In this document: piece by piece, positions 1-7,074 of the stretch | Numbering within the stretch: position 1 is the first letter of the stretch | How the letters are laid out: the number at the start of each line of letters is the position of its first letter | Source of the DNA: Suttonella ornithocola | GTDB taxonomy: Bacteria > Pseudomonadota > Gammaproteobacteria > Cardiobacteriales > Cardiobacteriaceae | DNA: 30,713 nt | Reading direction: 5' to 3' | Assembly: GCF_001889065.1 (NCBI RefSeq) | Contig: NZ_LWHB01000061.1 | Location: 1 to 30,713 of the forward strand | The notes under the pieces: model-generated | What the model was told of the DNA's origin: nothing | The model's input: the letters and a program-made list of their open reading frames with translations, nothing else | Database searches by the model: none | Position numbers and translations under genes: made by a program

Positions 1-122
1 AAGGCTTTAAAACCACATTCATCAAGATAGACTATCGGTTTGTCTTGAGCGGTCTTATCCACTATTTGTTCTTGAAAGTGCTCTCTTTTCTCTGTGTCGG
101 CTTTTGGATGTTGGTTAATCTT
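1..122 (-). CDS. IS630-type transposase, DDE ORF, N-terminal fragment
   Basis: In the -1 frame relative to the HTH ORF, an open frame begins right at the A7G tract (a stop in this frame lies immediately upstream of it). It runs off the left edge. It reads through KREHFQEQIVDKTAQDKPIV to YLDECGF, the IS630 first catalytic Asp motif (Y-L-D-E-x-G-F). No independent start codon with a ribosome site is evident, so it is probably translated only as a frameshift fusion with the HTH ORF. The second Asp and the Glu lie outside the window on this side; the equivalent C-terminal part of another copy is seen at 30512-30713. Confidence 0.75.
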
Positions 123-418
123 TTTTTATGCGTTATCTTTAGTCGCTTTAGAGCATAACAAATCGCTGATTGCGAGCAATTAAAACGTCTAGCGCTTTCC
201 CATTGGTAATCATCGGGATACTGCTCAATATCCTTAAGCAAGGCTTCATCATCAATCTTTGAGGGCTTACGCTCAGTAAAGCCTTTAGGATGGGGATTTT
301 TAATCCAGCTATAGACGGTGAATTTGCTGATCTTGTAGCGCTTTGCAACAGCGCGCCAAGTTTCTCCATTAGCAATATCGTTAAGAATTTTCTGTCGGAA
401 TTGGCTGCAGTAGGTCAT
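62..418 (-). CDS. IS630-type transposase, first ORF (HTH domain)
   Basis: A 118-aa N-terminal transposase product. It carries two helix-turn-helix-like segments: residues about 10-40 (the stretch around WRAVAKRYKISKFTVYSWIK) and about 70-95 (SARRFNCSQSAICYALKRL). This is the paired-HTH layout of IS630-family OrfA proteins that bind the terminal repeats. The ATG at 418 is the first good start; I see no clear Shine-Dalgarno sequence. The DDE catalytic part is in the -1 frame, and the switch point is the A7G tract at 120-127. The last ~35 residues here (after THKK) are therefore probably only made when ribosomes do not shift. The family assignment is from motif recognition. Confidence 0.85.
   Translation of the reverse strand: MTYCSQFRQKILNDIANGETWRAVAKRYKISKFTVYSWIKNPHPKGFTERKPSKIDDEALLKDIEQYPDDYQWESARRFNCSQSAICYALKRLKITHKKRLTNIQKPTQRKESTFKNK
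120..127 (-). promoter_or_regulatory. Candidate programmed -1 ribosomal frameshift site (A AAA AAG)
   Basis: On the minus strand seven A residues are followed by G (complement of 120-127), in the phase CAT AAA AAA AGA of the HTH ORF. A -1 slip here joins ...HKK to K-I-N-Q and then the YLDECGF catalytic frame without a gap. The DDE frame has a stop directly upstream of the tract, so the open region starts exactly where slippage would occur. A_AAA_AAG is the classic dnaX/IS-type slippery heptamer. Frameshifted OrfAB production is known for part of the IS630 family. Confidence 0.7.
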
Positions 419-468
419 AGGATATGCTCAGTTTGTTTTTGATAATTCTACTACAAGTTGTTCTTTAT

Positions 469-497
469 ATCTGCTTTGAATAGATTGGATTCTAAGT
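469..497. repeat. IS630 terminal inverted repeat (copy at the left element)
   Basis: The reverse complement of this 29-base stretch aligns with 30515-30543, ending in the shared CAAAGCAGAT. About 20 of 29 bases agree. Its location just upstream of the transposase start fits the outer end of the element. Confidence 0.65.
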
Positions 498-596
498 GAT
501 TTAACTATAAAACAGCTTGATGATAACTATTTCTTTTAGATTTTGGTAGAGACTGGCATTTTTTCTGAATAGTGTAACTAAGGATAATAATTTTGG

Positions 597-602
597 TATA
601 AT
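597..602 (+). promoter_or_regulatory. Extended -10 promoter (TGGTATAAT) for the small ORF at 643
   Basis: TATAAT at 597-602 is preceded by TGG at 594-596, giving a consensus extended -10 element. No good -35 is seen at the right spacing, which extended -10 promoters can tolerate. Transcription would start near 609. Between the promoter and the start codon is a tandem 8-bp duplication, GATCAATA x2 at 611-626. AT richness makes chance matches easy, so confidence is moderate. Confidence 0.4.
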
Positions 603-642
603 TCTCAAAAGATCAATAGATCAATATTTTTTGTGGAGGAAA

Positions 643-774
643 ATGGTTAGTTCTATTTTTGCTTTTTTATTATTTTCTTTATTGATTTTTACTGGAATGA
701 GAAATAATATAATTAAATCGATAATACTGATTATATCAGATGTAGAGAAAATATTCATTTTACTTATAAAGTAG
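643..774 (+). CDS. Small hydrophobic peptide, 43 aa, unknown
   Basis: An ATG at 643 is preceded by GGAGGA (635-640), a strong Shine-Dalgarno sequence although the spacing is short. An extended -10 promoter lies about 40 bases upstream. The 43-aa product starts MVSSIFAFLLFSLLIF, a single membrane-spanning helix. A short polar break (TGMRNN) and a second hydrophobic stretch ending ILLIK follow. No family is recognised. Its size and single span resemble type I toxins, small stress peptides or a leader, but nothing here decides between them. Its last 15 bases overlap the 3' end of the convergent membrane-protein gene at 760-1451. It could be a chance ORF in AT-rich DNA. Confidence 0.35.
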   Translation: MVSSIFAFLLFSLLIFTGMRNNIIKSIILIISDVEKIFILLIK

Positions 775-1451
775 TTGATCAAAGTACCAAGATTTCCACC
801 ATAATATATAGTAACAAAATAAATATGTTATAAATAATAATAGTATATATATAATAGAGAGAGTTGGTATTGCTAGTGAGGGTTGTAAATTTTTTGATTC
901 AAGATGGAATAATATTGAAAAAAAAGAATATAGAACTATTGCTAAAATTTCTATTTTAATTTCTCTAAAGTGACTTAAATGATTTTTTGATTTCTTATAT
1001 TTATTAATGAATATTGATTTTAATTTTATAGTGATGGTTAATATATTGTAGACTGTATAATAACAAAGAAAATTGCTAACTATTTCTAACCATTGGGCAT
1101 ATTTTTCTACAGTAAAAATATCTTTTAACGGATATGTTAAAAATGATAGAAACATTATTGAACATAAATATATAATTAAATGAATAAGAAATAATATTAA
1201 TTCTTTTTTGTTGATTATTTTTTTTCTAATGGATTTAGCCAAATATAACACTCAATTGTTGTAGAAAAATAAATTATAAGAGTTATTAATGAAATAACAA
1301 ATTTTTTCCAATCAAACTTTTCTAATATTAAAGGCATGAAACTATCATGGGTAAGATCAGATATCATGAATACAAAATAGATAGATAGAATTATCCATGC
1401 TGGCTGTTGTAGGCGCTTAGCTATAAATAAGGGGGTATTGGTAGAATTCAT
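760..1451 (-). pseudogene. Multi-span membrane protein of unknown function, split by a frameshift at an A8 tract
   Basis: Two overlapping frames together read as one membrane protein. The upstream frame starts at ATG 1451 (MNSTNTPLFIAKRL), carries about two transmembrane helices and stops at 1215 after WLNPLEKK. The downstream frame (to 760) has no ATG near its start, only GTG, and adds about four more helices. They meet at an A8 tract on the minus strand (1218-1225). One extra A, or a -1 ribosomal slip there, would fuse them into a 230-residue protein with about six spans. Both halves share the pattern of a KK-charged loop followed by a long hydrophobic helix. No conserved motif or family is recognised. 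The region is much more AT-rich than its neighbours, which suggests acquired DNA. It may also be two separate small proteins. Confidence 0.5.
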
Positions 1452-1608
1452 AATTCTTAATCCGATATTGTAAGTAATAGTATACAAGATTTTTATTCTA
1501 TCTGAAGTACAGAATATTCTTTTGGAAAATAAAAATTTCTTGAATTTAAATTATGAAAGATAATGATTTATCTTGCTATTATAGTTTTATATAATAAATA
1601 TTCCATTT

Positions 1609-1739
1609 GAGACCTTTGCAAAATTCCATTTTACACTAATTTTTGCTACTAGTAGAAAAACTAACGACATGATTTTAATACATTTTCAAAATTTGAAAAA
1701 TTGAAATTTCTCTATTTTTAGGAGGTTTGCAAAGGTCTC
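1609..1739. mobile_element. 131-bp MITE with 14-bp terminal inverted repeats and 5-bp target duplication
   Basis: The left end GAGACCTTTGCAAA (1609-1622) and right end TTTGCAAAGGTCTC (1726-1739) are exact 14-bp inverted repeats. Directly outside both ends is CATTT (1604-1608 and 1740-1744), a 5-bp target-site duplication. The interior is AT-rich and has no ORF. The same terminal sequence is found at 30121-30134, 54 bases beyond the stop codon of an IS1-family transposase remnant. That makes this a plausible non-autonomous derivative moved by that type of element. The transposase family that acts on it is inferred. Confidence 0.8.
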
Positions 1740-1744
1740 CATTT

Positions 1745-2002
1745 TTTTTGTATATACTTGTTTAACGGAGTAACTTATTTAATCACTAAAAATAGCTAAT
1801 TTCTTTAGTATTTAGTTTGTCATAAAGCTTGCTAAAAATATTTGTATTTCACTTGTCATAAATAAACTCTAAAGTTTCTTTATTATTCTGCTATGTCTCT
1901 ATAGATAAATATCTTAATTTACATACGAGAAAATATCTAGTAGATAATATACAGCATTTAAGTAAGGTAAGTAAAATTGTAGGTAAAGTTAAGAGTGTTT
2001 TG
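1745..2002. other. Gene-free AT-rich spacer downstream of aapP
   Basis: I see no supportable gene between the MITE and aapP. The only noticeable feature is TTGTCATAAA occurring twice (1817-1826 and 1853-1862), 36 bases apart, of unknown meaning. No clear rho-independent terminator for the aap operon was found here. Confidence 0.5.
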
Positions 2003-2734
2003 CTATAGTTGACTTAAAAATTCTTTTGCGCGTGGATGTTCAGGTGCAGTAAAGAATCGTTCTGGTGGAGCAATTTCCATAATTTGCCCTTTATCCATAA
2101 AAACGACGCGATCTGCCACTCGGTGCGCAAATCCCATTTCATGGGTAACGCAAAGCATGGTGATTTCTGATTCATCGGCTAGCTCAATCATCACATCTAG
2201 CACTTCTTTTATCATTTCTGGGTCCAGTGCAGACGTGGGTTCGTCAAATAAAATGACTTCGCAATTCATACACAAAGTGCGCGCAATGGCCGCTCTTTGT
2301 TGCTGTCCGCCAGAGAGCTGTCCAGGATATTTGTTGGCTTGGTTTTCTATTCCAACACGGGCAAGATAGCGACGAGCAGTTTCTTCAGCTTCGTGTTGTG
2401 GGATTTTATTGACCCATATTGGCCCTAAGGTGAGGTTTTCTAGGATAGTAAGGTGAGGGAATAGATTGAATTGTTGAAAGACCATGCCCACTTTTCGGCG
2501 GAGCTGACGGGTTTGGCGAATAGAACCATCGAGTACTTCTCCTGCAATGGCAATGGTACCTTCTTGATAGTCTTCTAGGCGATTGATGCAACGAATAAGG
2601 GTACTTTTCCCTGAACCTGAAGGACCGCAAATAACTAAGCGTTCGCCTTTTTCAACGGTGAGATTGATATCTTTTAAAGCATGGAATTTTCCATACCATT
2701 TATTGAGATGTTCGATGGTAATCATAGGTGTCAT
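2003..2734 (-). CDS. aapP: Polar/general amino-acid ABC transporter, ATP-binding subunit
   Basis: A 243-aa ATPase of the polar amino-acid uptake class; it powers import through the AapQ/AapM channel at the inner face of the membrane. Motifs visible: Walker A GPSGSGKS (37-44), Q-loop in VFQQFNLFPH (about 85-94), ABC signature LSGGQQQR (140-147), Walker B VILFDEP (160-166) with the D-loop SALD, and H-loop VTHEM (H198). All catalytic residues are present. It is the last gene of aapQ-aapM-aapP, five bases after aapM. A second in-frame ATG three codons in (MITIEHL) is an equally possible start. Homologous GlnQ/GltL-type ATPases look similar, but the paired long permeases upstream favour Aap. Confidence 0.92.
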   Translation of the reverse strand: MTPMITIEHLNKWYGKFHALKDINLTVEKGERLVICGPSGSGKSTLIRCINRLEDYQEGTIAIAGEVLDGSIRQTRQLRRKVGMVFQQFNLFPHLTILENLTLGPIWVNKIPQHEAEETARRYLARVGIENQANKYPGQLSGGQQQRAAIARTLCMNCEVILFDEPTSALDPEMIKEVLDVMIELADESEITMLCVTHEMGFAHRVADRVVFMDKGQIMEIAPPERFFTAPEHPRAKEFLSQL

Positions 2735-2739
2735 AGGAA

Positions 2740-3834
2740 TTAAGCGTTATGAGTCGTTTGATAATGTTTTTCGACGCGATAGCTAAATCGAGTCATTCCA
2801 TAGCAGATAATAAAGTACACAATAGCACAAAAAGCATAGCCTTCCATACCGCGTCCTAACCATTGTGGGTCTTGGCTAGCGCTGTGAACAATGCCAAGAA
2901 AATCGTATAGCCCAATGATAGAAACAAGCGTGGTTTCTTTAAATAGTCCAACATAGGTATTGGTAATCGCTGGAATGACGATACGCAAGGCTTGAGGTAA
3001 GATGACTAAGCGCATTTTTGCCCAATAGGATAATCCTAGACTGTCTGTGGCTTCATATTGCCCTTTAGGTAAACCTTGCAAACCGCCGCGAACGACTTCC
3101 GCCATATAAGAGGAAGCAAAGAGGGCGACGCCAATTAGTGCACGAATGAGGTTATCAATAGTCATTCCAGTTGGTAAGAAGAGGGGCAACATTATATTTG
3201 CCATAAAAAGAATGGTAATTAGCGGAACGCCGCGCCATATTTCAATAAAAGCAATGCATATCCAACGAATAATGGGTATATCGGAGACACGCCCCAATGC
3301 CAATAAAATCCCTAGAGGAAGAGAGAATAAAATTCCTGCGGAGGAAACAACCAATGTTAGCATCATTCCGCCCCATTTAGCTGTCGGGACAGAAGTTAGC
3401 CCAAATAGCCCGCCTCTGAGTAATATCCAGCTGATAATTGGCATGATTAGCATAGCTGCTAGCACAGCCCAACCGCGTGCTTTACCTTTGGTAAATAATA
3501 CGGTGAGTAAAAATGCCGGTACAATCAGTAAAAAGACAAGGTTAACTCGCCAGCGTAGTTCATCTGGATAAAATCCATACATAAATTGGGCAAAGCGTGA
3601 ACGAATAAATGCCCAACATGCGCCACCTGTTTGGCATTGTGCGCTGTTATCAGCATGCCAAGTTGCATGAAAAACCGCCCAGTTTAAGAAGGGCGGAATA
3701 ATCCACCAAAGAAATAGGAAGCCCAATAGGGTAAGTAGCGTATTTCCAATAGAGGAGAATAAGCGTTTATGTAGCCATGCGATAAAGCCAGTGCTACCTG
3801 AAGGTGGAAGACGATCGGGAAGATAGGTTTGCAT
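2740..3834 (-). CDS. aapM: General L-amino-acid ABC transporter permease
   Basis: A 364-aa inner-membrane permease. The N-terminal third has a TM segment around LLTLLGFLFLWWIIPPFL and a large extra loop, typical of AapM compared with ordinary 220-aa HisM-type permeases. The C-terminal half is the HisM/binding-protein-dependent core. It includes the EAA coupling loop, with GLPKGQYEATDSLGLS and MRLVILPQALRIVIP at about residues 253-285, which docks on AapP. The start overlaps the aapQ stop (TAATG), indicating translational coupling. It should heterodimerise with AapQ. Nothing is broken. The substrate range of Aap systems is broad L-amino acids; the specificity here cannot be read because no binding protein is encoded alongside. 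Confidence 0.92.
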   Translation of the reverse strand: MQTYLPDRLPPSGSTGFIAWLHKRLFSSIGNTLLTLLGFLFLWWIIPPFLNWAVFHATWHADNSAQCQTGGACWAFIRSRFAQFMYGFYPDELRWRVNLVFLLIVPAFLLTVLFTKGKARGWAVLAAMLIMPIISWILLRGGLFGLTSVPTAKWGGMMLTLVVSSAGILFSLPLGILLALGRVSDIPIIRWICIAFIEIWRGVPLITILFMANIMLPLFLPTGMTIDNLIRALIGVALFASSYMAEVVRGGLQGLPKGQYEATDSLGLSYWAKMRLVILPQALRIVIPAITNTYVGLFKETTLVSIIGLYDFLGIVHSASQDPQWLGRGMEGYAFCAIVYFIICYGMTRFSYRVEKHYQTTHNA

Positions 3835-5039
3835 TATCGCTCCTTAATCGCGGTATAACGGTTATAGATACTCATGCCAAGAGAAATGAGTAAGCTGATA
3901 AAGAGATAGACTGCCATTGTGATACTGATAATTTCAACGGCGCGTCCTGTTTGGTTTAATGCGGTGCCTGTAAAGACGGAAACTAAGTCAGGATAGGCAA
4001 TAGCCGCTGCTAAAGAAGAGTTTTTAACGACATTTAAATATTGATTGGTTAGTGGCGGTATGATAACTCTCAGCGCTTGAGGAAGAATAACTAAGCGCAT
4101 AATTCGATTGCCTGACAGCCCTAATGATGCTGCTGCTTCAAATTGTCCTTTAGGAACCGCTTGAATCCCGGCTCGCACATATTCGGCAATATAAGCGGCA
4201 CTATATAGGGTTAGTGCTAGCCAAAGCGCAGCAAGTTCGGGCAGGATAGTTAATCCACCGCGATAGTTAAAGCCTTTTAGGGTCGGTAAGCTATAGTGTT
4301 CTGGTGAGGTTAGTAAAAAATAAATGCCAACGGGTAAAACACTTATTAAGAAGAGGTATAGCCAACCTAAAGATAAAAAATTTCCGGTATTGCGTTGACG
4401 ACGATGATTCCAAAAGTGGAGTGTTAAGCTAATGGCTATGCCAGCTGCAAATAACCATAAAGTGCTGATAAGTAGGCTATCCCAATGAGGAGATGCCAAC
4501 ATAAGTCCTCGATTACTGAGTGCGGCTAAGCAGCTATGGGCTTCATCACAGCCAAGGGTGAGGGTACTGGTGCGAGGAGGTGGTAATACGGAAAGAACCG
4601 CAAAATACCAGAAAAAAATCTGTAGCAATAATGGGATGTTGCGAAAAAGGTCTATATAAGCCCCAACAATTTTAGTGACTAACCAGTTTTTAGATAAGCG
4701 TAATACGCCTAGTAATACGCCTAAAATAGTCGCTGCAATTCCTGCTAAAACAGATACTAAAAGTGTATTTAATAGCCCTACCCAAAAAACGCTTAGATAA
4801 TTATCATCATCGCTATAGGAAATTAAGCTTTGGCTAATAGGAAAGCCGGCACGATCTTTCAAAAAGGCAAAGTTAATGTCTTGATGAAAGCGCTGGAGAT
4901 TATTGGTCATGTTGTAGAGGAAAAAGCCAATTATTCCGCAAACAACTAATATAGCGAGGATTTGAAATCCAATACGTCGATATTTCGGTCGAGATAACCA
5001 GTCCATAATGTTGATTTTTACTAAATTCGTTGCTGCCAT
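3834..5039 (-). CDS. aapQ: General L-amino-acid ABC transporter permease
   Basis: A 401-aa inner-membrane permease, the first gene of the aapQ-aapM-aapP operon. It has a TM helix at about 23-44 and the conserved motif IDLFRNIPLLLQIFFWYF. A long central insertion (about 145-260) with extra helices is characteristic of AapQ. The C-terminal EAA loop includes AVPKGQFEAAASLGLSG and MRLVILPQALRVIIPP. The ATG at 5039 has no obvious Shine-Dalgarno sequence; a later in-frame ATG (MDWLSRPKYRR, near 5006) is possible. In characterised Aap systems the periplasmic binding protein gene aapJ precedes aapQ. Here the next gene is the divergent uup, so aapJ is not at this locus. Confidence 0.92.
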   Translation of the reverse strand: MAATNLVKINIMDWLSRPKYRRIGFQILAILVVCGIIGFFLYNMTNNLQRFHQDINFAFLKDRAGFPISQSLISYSDDDNYLSVFWVGLLNTLLVSVLAGIAATILGVLLGVLRLSKNWLVTKIVGAYIDLFRNIPLLLQIFFWYFAVLSVLPPPRTSTLTLGCDEAHSCLAALSNRGLMLASPHWDSLLISTLWLFAAGIAISLTLHFWNHRRQRNTGNFLSLGWLYLFLISVLPVGIYFLLTSPEHYSLPTLKGFNYRGGLTILPELAALWLALTLYSAAYIAEYVRAGIQAVPKGQFEAAASLGLSGNRIMRLVILPQALRVIIPPLTNQYLNVVKNSSLAAAIAYPDLVSVFTGTALNQTGRAVEIISITMAVYLFISLLISLGMSIYNRYTAIKER

Positions 5040-5066
5040 GATACTTGAATTTTTAATAATGCTAAA

Positions 5067-5089
5067 ATTCCATTTTTTATAACTGGAAT
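5067..5089. promoter_or_regulatory. Inverted repeat in the aapQ/uup divergent promoter region
   Basis: ATTCCA (5067-5072) and TGGAAT (5084-5089) form a 6-bp dyad spaced by 11 bases, in the 58-bp gap between two divergent genes. TTATAA within the spacer could serve as a -10-like sequence. It might be an operator, but the arms are short and no regulator is known from the window. Confidence 0.25.
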
Positions 5090-5097
5090 GAATAATT

Positions 5098-7017
5098 ATG
5101 CCTTTATTGACCGCGAAATCACTTTCATTGGCTTTTGGTTGGAAGCCTTTGCTTGATAATGTGAGCTTCAGTATTGAAAAAGGAGAAAAAATTGCTTTGC
5201 TTGGTCGTAATGGCGAAGGAAAATCTACGTTATTAAATGTTATTCGTGGTGCGCAGCAACCTGATGATGGGGAAATTCAATTTTCAGAAGGTGTACGAGT
5301 TGCTTATTTACCGCAAGACCCACCAGCTGCCGATGCTAGAACCGTTCGAGAAGTTATTCGCGAGGGATTGGCAAATGTTTTTCAGGCATTAGAACGCTAT
5401 CAGCAATTAAGTCATGATTTTAATGCTGAACATGCGGAGGAGATATCGGCTTTAGAAGCAGAGATTAATGCTGCAAATGGTTGGACAGTCGAGCAACAAA
5501 TTGATAGTGCCCTAGCTCAATTTGATTTAAATGGCGATGCGAAAATGTCAGAGCTTTCTGGCGGTTGGCGTCGTAGAGTATGGTTAGCAAGAGTAATAGT
5601 TCGTTCCCCTGAAGTTTTATTATTAGACGAACCAACTAACCATTTAGATATTGGTGCTATTGCATGGTTAGAGCAGTTTCTCAATCGTTTTTCTGGTGCC
5701 GTTATTTTTGTGACTCATGATCGCTTATTCATGAAAAATGTAGCAAACCGTATTTGGGAATTGGATCGTGGACGTTTATTAGATGTTGCTTCTGATTATT
5801 CCCGTTTCTTAAAAACACGAGAAGAAATGTTGCATGCTGAAGCAGAAGCGAACACGCGTTTTGATAAGAAATTGGCGGAAGAAGAAGTTTGGATACGTCA
5901 AGGGATAAAAGCACGGCGTACACGAAATGAAGGGCGCGTAAGAGCTTTGAAAGCCATGCGTGAAGAGCGTGCAAAAAGAATTGCACAGCAAGGAAAAGCA
6001 ACTATTCGTATCGATGCTGGAGAACGCTCTGGTAAGCAAGTTATCGTGGCAGAAAATGTGTCATTTGCTCATCCTAATGCGCCTAAGTTGATTACCAATT
6101 TTACGGATATCGTTGAGCGTGGGGAAAAAATTGGTTTAATCGGCGCCAATGGGGTGGGAAAAACCACTTTACTTAATGTCTTGCTTGGAAAAATTACACC
6201 ACAAACAGGAGAAGTTCGTTTAGGAACGAATTTAGAAGTTGCTTATTTTGATCAATTACGGGCGCAATTAGATCCCAATGAAACTTTACGAGAAAGCTTA
6301 GGGCAAGGTAAAGATTATGTAGAAATCAATGGCAATCGAAAACATATTGCCGCTTATTTACAAGATTTTCTATTCCCACCAGAACGATGGAATACGCCAG
6401 TATCTGCGCTTTCTGGAGGAGAACGTGCAAGATTGATGCTCGCTAGGTTACTGGCTCGACCAGCAAATGTTTTGGTATTAGATGAGCCTACAAATGACCT
6501 AGATATCGAAACTTTAGAATTATTAGAAGAAGTTTTGGATGAGTATCCGGGAACTGTGCTAATTGTGAGTCATGATAGAGCTTTTTTAGATGAAGTTGTG
6601 ACTCGCTCTTGGGTCTTTAATCAGGTAAAAGAAATCATAGAACAAGTCCCCGGAGGGTTTGCTGATTGGCTCGCTCAAGGGGGAGCAATTGAACAATTAG
6701 AAGCAACGACGGAGCAACAGTCGTTTATCAATGAAAAAGCATCTGAAAAAGATACAGCGCTATCAAGTGCTGCGCCAGAAAAAGCGAATAAACCCAAACT
6801 CAGCTATAAATATCAGCGAGAATTAGAAGCACTACCAGAAGAAATTGATGCTGCTGAAATGCGTTTACAAACACTTCATGATGAAATCGCACAAGCTGAT
6901 TTTCATCAGCGTCCACATACGCAACAGGCAGATGTTTATGCCCAAATTGAGCAAGTGCAAGCTGAACTAGATACGCTAATGGAGCGCTGGTTGATATTAG
7001 AAGCTGGGGAAGTATAA
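5098..7017 (+). CDS. uup: ABC-F family ATPase Uup
   Basis: A 639-aa soluble ABC-F protein with two nucleotide-binding domains and no membrane segments. Domain 1: Walker A GRNGEGKS (36-43), signature LSGGWRRRVWLAR, Walker B LLLDEPTNHLDI. Domain 2: Walker A GANGVGKT (about 349), signature LSGGERARL, Walker B VLDEPTNDLDI. The linker between them is rich in charged residues (ABC-F interdomain arm). The C-terminal ~85 residues, after a low-complexity joint, form a coiled coil with KLSYKYQRELEALPEEI, diagnostic of Uup rather than EttA or YheS. Uup acts on ribosomes and DNA integrity (it affects precise transposon excision in E. coli), relevant given the mobile elements nearby. It is divergent from aapQ. 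Confidence 0.93.
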   Translation: MPLLTAKSLSLAFGWKPLLDNVSFSIEKGEKIALLGRNGEGKSTLLNVIRGAQQPDDGEIQFSEGVRVAYLPQDPPAADARTVREVIREGLANVFQALERYQQLSHDFNAEHAEEISALEAEINAANGWTVEQQIDSALAQFDLNGDAKMSELSGGWRRRVWLARVIVRSPEVLLLDEPTNHLDIGAIAWLEQFLNRFSGAVIFVTHDRLFMKNVANRIWELDRGRLLDVASDYSRFLKTREEMLHAEAEANTRFDKKLAEEEVWIRQGIKARRTRNEGRVRALKAMREERAKRIAQQGKATIRIDAGERSGKQVIVAENVSFAHPNAPKLITNFTDIVERGEKIGLIGANGVGKTTLLNVLLGKITPQTGEVRLGTNLEVAYFDQLRAQLDPNETLRESLGQGKDYVEINGNRKHIAAYLQDFLFPPERWNTPVSALSGGERARLMLARLLARPANVLVLDEPTNDLDIETLELLEEVLDEYPGTVLIVSHDRAFLDEVVTRSWVFNQVKEIIEQVPGGFADWLAQGGAIEQLEATTEQQSFINEKASEKDTALSSAAPEKANKPKLSYKYQRELEALPEEIDAAEMRLQTLHDEIAQADFHQRPHTQQADVYAQIEQVQAELDTLMERWLILEAGEV

Positions 7018-7074
7018 ACTTTCAAAAATATTTAATGTTAAGCTATAAGCTCATTCGATTAAAGGAGTATACAA

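Larger units (their letters stand above)
1..502 (-). mobile_element. IS630-family insertion sequence, 5' part (cut by the window edge)
   Basis: This is the promoter-proximal part of an IS630-type element read on the minus strand. It contains an HTH-encoding first ORF, the start of the DDE ORF, and an outer terminal repeat at 469-497. That repeat matches, imperfectly and in inverted orientation, 30515-30543 at the far end of the window; about 20 of 29 positions agree, with an identical core ATTTGCTTTG-like block (CAAAGCAGAT on the other strand). The remainder of the transposase lies to the left of base 1. IS630 elements normally insert at TA. I could not fix the outermost base, so 502 is approximate. 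Confidence 0.8.

Noticed and set aside
1745..2002. TTGTCATAAA direct repeats as iterons or a CRISPR-like array
   Set aside because: Only two copies, unequal context and no third unit; in AT-rich DNA this is weak evidence.
5729..6039. Antisense open frames inside uup
   Set aside because: They have Phe/Leu/Ser-rich shadow composition, no ribosome sites, and lie opposite strongly conserved ABC-F coding sequence.
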